Positions 8,421 to 11,399 of a stretch of DNA of 11,399 bases are shown here, piece after piece. The stretch is from Cristatella mucedo (Eukaryota; Bryozoa; Phylactolaemata; Cristatellidae): assembly GCA_009760855.2 (NCBI GenBank), contig WPIO01000150.1, positions 923,501 through 934,899 of the forward strand, in the 5' to 3' direction. The notes below the pieces were generated by a model. That model was not told the origin of the DNA. It worked only from the letters and a program-made list of their open reading frames with translations, and searched no databases. Numbering within the stretch: position 1 is the first letter of the stretch; every line of letters starts with the position of its first letter. A program made the translations under genes and the position numbers.

Positions 8421-9245
8421 GGTTGAATTAACAGCTATCTTCGCAGCCTACTGAAGTAGGGTCATGCTATTGCACGTATGCCGTTCAGGCTGGCCCATGG
8501 GTAGCAGTAATTTTCGAACCTCGCTGAGTATTTCATAACGTCGCACGCACTACGCACGCGCATCGCCTGGTACGCTCACTAGTGGCTGGAAAGCATATCG
8601 TGAGGTGGCGTACATGCCACTGTGCATTCTTGGTGCTGTCCTTTAACCATTTACGTAAGGCTTGAAAGTGTAATGTGTGCATAGTTGGCATAAGTGTTGA
8701 TTAACTCGTCATGTGAGCTGACAAAAGGGATTTTTGTTCCATCACATCTCTCCCTGTCACCCTGAGTTCTGTAGCGATGGACGATGCATTGCCGGGTCTG
8801 GGGGCTAGCACCAGATGGAGAGATGGTCGGTTTTCACACCACTTTGTATCGCAGACGAAATGTGGCATGGTATCGCAGTGGGAGACCGTAGACCGCGCCG
8901 TTGCTGTGGAGCCCGGTGCGTTGAATGCAACCGCGTTCGGAAACAACGATGCAAGAGCCGTGGGCGTACCTGGCGTGAGTCCGGCAGATCTGCTCGGCAC
9001 TCGCGGACGGCAAATCCCGGCGGCGTAATCGGTTCTGTAATAGCAATGTGCACACTGCCATCGATCTGGTACTGTATGTCAGGGTGGACTCGCTACATGA
9101 GCAAAACTGGTAATCGATAACGCCTATTGCTCGAGAGCTCTTCCCCTTTTTCCCTTGTTCAGCCCTGGCCATCCTTCGACGCTTGCAGCAGATGGATCCA
9201 TGAGATGCGTGGCATACACCTTTTGCTGCAGCGTGCCTATCGCAC
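8421..9245. other. Gene-free stretch with overlapping short frames
   Basis: Frames of up to about 150 codons overlap on both strands around 8777-9289. The longest minus-strand one begins inside the (CA)n tract, giving an artefactual Cys-Val start. No product is recognisable and no strand is favoured. Confidence 0.4.
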
Positions 9246-9266
9246 ACGTGCACAAATACACACGCG

Positions 9267-9288
9267 CACACACACACACACACACACA
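9267..9288 (+). repeat. (CA)11 microsatellite
   Basis: A pure CA tract, preceded by an imperfect CA-rich stretch from about 9243 that contains CGTG and CGCG interruptions. Confidence 0.95.
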
Positions 9289-10204
9289 AGGCCTCTGAGT
9301 AACTTCCATTCAGCAGGACCCCAAAGCGTCTATAAAGCGAGTTATGAGTTCTCTCCGAGGGCGCTTTAGCCTCGAGTCGTTTTCATTCATTTTTATTATT
9401 CTATGTAAATCACTTGGCGGCTGTCCTGGCCGTCGCGGCTCGTTTTCTCAGCTGTATGCCAGCAAAGCTGCAGCCTGGCGCTCTACCGAAGCTGATTCGC
9501 TTCATTATTGCCTGGTCTCAATGCTTTCACTCATGCAAGCAATTGGTTTCGAAAAGAAAACTATAGGCATGCATATTTGTTTTTGATCAGTTGCCTTGCG
9601 TCACTGTACCGTGAAATGCCGAAAGGACCATTTTGGCTATCTGCAGACCTCTCTGATCGGCGGTAATTCGAGAGTCGCATAAACTGGGCGAACTCCATTC
9701 ACTGAAGTATGGGCCACGTGACGTGAGAGTTGCTGGGATCTTTCGGTTCGGAGATCTAGCCAATGAGAGGCTGTGCTACACCATGTAGCTTCCTCCCCAA
9801 CTTGCAGATGGGTGCAATTTGGCTGCTACTTCTATGACGATGAACATTTGCAAGATGCTGGCAAGATGCGTACATTGACTGATCTCAGCTTGCCATGCAC
9901 CCTCTAGGACTCCGTGCCTTACTGCTTGTTAAAGTGCATGGGCTATCTTTCTGCCTTGCAGTGGTGCATGAGAGTGAGCGCCCCTCTGCCCGCTACATCG
10001 CAATCAGCGGCAGCGCGAGGCCAGATCAGCGCTCCCTACTGCCCTACGAGAGCAGCTCCATAGGCATGCAGTTGAATCCATGCTTGCGAGTCACCTGCCA
10101 CGCGTGCACCAATTTGCCGACAGAAAAATGCCAGCTGGTATAAACAGCCTCTCTGTACCAGCAACCGGAAGAGCCCTGCAGCAGAAGCTATCACCAATCG
10201 CTTG
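9289..10204. other. Gene-free stretch, nothing firm
   Basis: TATAAAG at 9331-9337 lies just before an ATG at 9344 that opens an 80-codon frame with a short hydrophobic segment. Neither the frame nor the TATA-like word is convincing alone. No repeat or RNA gene is visible in the rest. Confidence 0.4.
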
Positions 10205-10302
10205 CAGGTGCGATAAAGAATCGCCCACCGATCAGGGTGAAACCCACCAGACCTCTGGTCGTAGCAACGCCTTAACCTAGTGTGCCACCACGGCCGACCC
10301 TT
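10205..10302 (-). mobile_element. tRNA-derived SINE-like element (copy 3, minus strand)
   Basis: Read on the minus strand, TGGCACACTAGG (10287-10276) is an A-box-like D arm followed by TTAAGGCG, as in class II tRNAs. GGGTTTCACCC (10245-10235) sits where the B box should be, with changes at the conserved C and purine. The 31 bases at 10277-10247 align with 352-382 of copy 1 with a small shift, sharing GGTTAA, CGACCA and GTCTGG in order. Ten bases after the B box, GCGAT and ATCGC (10224-10210) form a hairpin with a 5-base loop. No tail or target duplication was identified. The degraded B box argues against current transcription. Confidence 0.45.
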
Positions 10303-11073
10303 GCAGCAGCGCATGGAAGACGTGCGTTGAATGGACAGAACTTTTGGAAAACCTTCCATCTCAGTGATGGCTGCATTGTTCTCTCACATGAGTGTTACTT
10401 AGATTCAGGTTGAGTTGCCACGAAGTGCCCTGTGCTTTCGACGGCACCCGAGCCACCACAATGGTAAATCAGGTTGTGGTATATGCAGCATTCACTCAGG
10501 ACAGAAATGCAAGATTCACAAGTCATTCTATGCAGACAGTCTCACTCACTGGTAGCTGATGCTCGAAAAGGGGTCTGATATCGCTTTCACTTGTCATCAG
10601 CGACTGATGGGCCACCAAATGCCTATGCTAATTTTAGCACTTGGTATTAGCAAATTTGCAGCTGCTGCGAAAGTTGTCGAGAGTCTGTCCTTTTAAAGAG
10701 CACACGCCACCAGGTGCGAATTTGCATGGTTCAGCGGAGGACTTGCCAAGCTTGAGTCAAACGCAAGTGGATGATATCTGTGCGGAGAGTGCGCCCTGTC
10801 GTCTCCGCCATGCCGCGCCTGTCATGGTCACTCAGCAGCACAGCCAGCTCCACTGCTGCTCATGCTGAAGCAAAGCTGTCTCTGACTTCGTGATCTCACG
10901 CATTTTCAAGTCCGCTAGCTTTGAAAGAGAAAGCTATAGCAGTCAGCCTGCAGAACCTGGGCAACACGGTAAGGAATGCATTGTCTTTCGGCAGCGACAC
11001 TCCATGCTGCAACCGCTGCTGCACTGCTACTGTGCCATCAAGCTGCTGCGCCTCGTCACTACCGCTGCTCCAC
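10303..11073. other. Gene-free stretch, nothing recognised
   Basis: Short frames only. A small perfect hairpin, CATCAG-CGA-CTGATG, lies at 10595-10609. ACGGTAAGG near 10967-10975 resembles a splice donor but stands alone. Confidence 0.4.
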
Positions 11074-11100
11074 GCTGCCGCCGCTGCTGCTGCTCGCTGC
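11074..11100 (+). repeat. Imperfect (GCT/GCC)n run
   Basis: GCT and GCC units with one C insertion, inside a longer region (about 10998-11115) rich in GCTGC. Frames across it read as Leu, Ala or Cys runs on one strand and Ala or Gln runs on the other. The frame at 10976-11353 (125 codons) contains it, but its N-terminal hydrophobic Leu/Ala stretch is probably a repeat artefact rather than a signal peptide. Confidence 0.85.
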
Positions 11101-11399
11101 ACCAGCTCCCGGTGCCTGGCATGGGCATGGCTCAGCCGCCAAGCTCGTGCTATCCTGCTGCCCAGAGTTTACCACCGGCTGGCGAATCCGGAGCCACGAG
11201 TGCCCAATCAGTGAGTCAGTCTACGTCAGCTGGCCAGAGCCGGACTCTGTTACGTCCGAGAATGGCTTCTCGCATGCCGACACTGCCTTATCCTGGTCAT
11301 GCTCTTTGGTTCGGACCAGCCGAGGCTCTGATCCTGTGCCCTCTTTTTACTAACCCGGAAGGATGCAACGTCCATATATTGAATCGTCCATCTATACCG
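11101..11399. other. End of window, no firm feature
   Basis: The 125-codon + frame that begins at 10976 ends at 11353. Its last 60 or so residues are of ordinary composition, with Ser, Trp and acidic residues, and are not recognised. It may be an exon fragment or chance. Confidence 0.35.

Noticed and set aside
8403-8425. CACACTAGGT followed by AATGCGGTTG, resembling the D arm of the minus-strand copy near 10276
   Set aside because: Many exact 10-base matches are expected by chance within a window of this size, and no B box follows at a suitable distance.
8834-9289. 151-codon minus-strand frame with a Cys-Val-rich start
   Set aside because: Its start is the translated (CA)n tract. Several other frames overlap the rest and none shows a recognisable domain.
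9331-9586. TATAAAG followed by an 80-codon frame at 9344-9586
   Set aside because: The TATA-like word is common by chance, and the frame is short and without homology that I can see.
1-11399. CRISPR array, rRNA, bacterial operon, insertion sequence, viral or toxin gene
   Set aside because: No regularly spaced direct repeats, no rRNA core motifs, no gene packing with ribosome binding sites, and no transposase, polymerase, capsid or toxin motif was found in any frame.

Overview
The window looks like non-coding or gene-poor nuclear DNA from a eukaryote. It carries long dinucleotide microsatellites ((GA)n, (AC)n(AT)n, (GT)n(AT)n, (CA)n, (TA)n), RNA polymerase III promoter-like tRNA-derived repeats with A and B boxes, and no long open reading frame or bacterial-style gene packing. 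CpG is not visibly depleted and overall GC is near 50%, rising to roughly 60% between about 6830 and 8420. This, with short GCA/GCT runs, would suit a coccidian-type protist (Toxoplasma, Sarcocystis and relatives) or some other unicellular or invertebrate genome. The sequence does not settle the lineage, and no protein was recognised.

Layout: 1-330 is featureless apart from a 96-codon stop-free stretch. At 331-474 lies the clearest element: a class II tRNA-like head with a perfect A box, a B box and a 5-bp T stem, followed by a hairpin-forming body and a T9 tail, which fits a SINE. 475-1689 holds a C11 run and little else. 1690-2236 is a purine block on the + strand built from five (GA)n tracts, including a 100-bp-spaced duplication of a tract with its flank. 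2237-3085 is unremarkable. 3086-3190 is a compound AT/AC/AT microsatellite. 3191-5780 shows no gene. At 5785-5935 a second tRNA-like element runs straight into a TA tract, and an AT-rich patch with inverted repeats and a (GT)n(AT)n tract extends to 6201. 6290-6440 may hold a badly decayed further element.

From about 6830 to 8420 GC and stop-free lengths rise (190 codons at 6916-7485, 167 codons at 7811-8311, both + strand), and a GTAAGT donor-like site lies at 8346. This is the best place for exons, but nothing identifies a product. 8421-11399 is again gene-poor, with a (CA)11 tract at 9267-9288, a third tRNA-like element on the minus strand at about 10205-10302, and an imperfect GCT run at 11074-11100.

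There is no operon or pathway to describe. The coherent theme is a small family of tRNA-derived retroposon-like repeats, on both strands, in a microsatellite-rich background.
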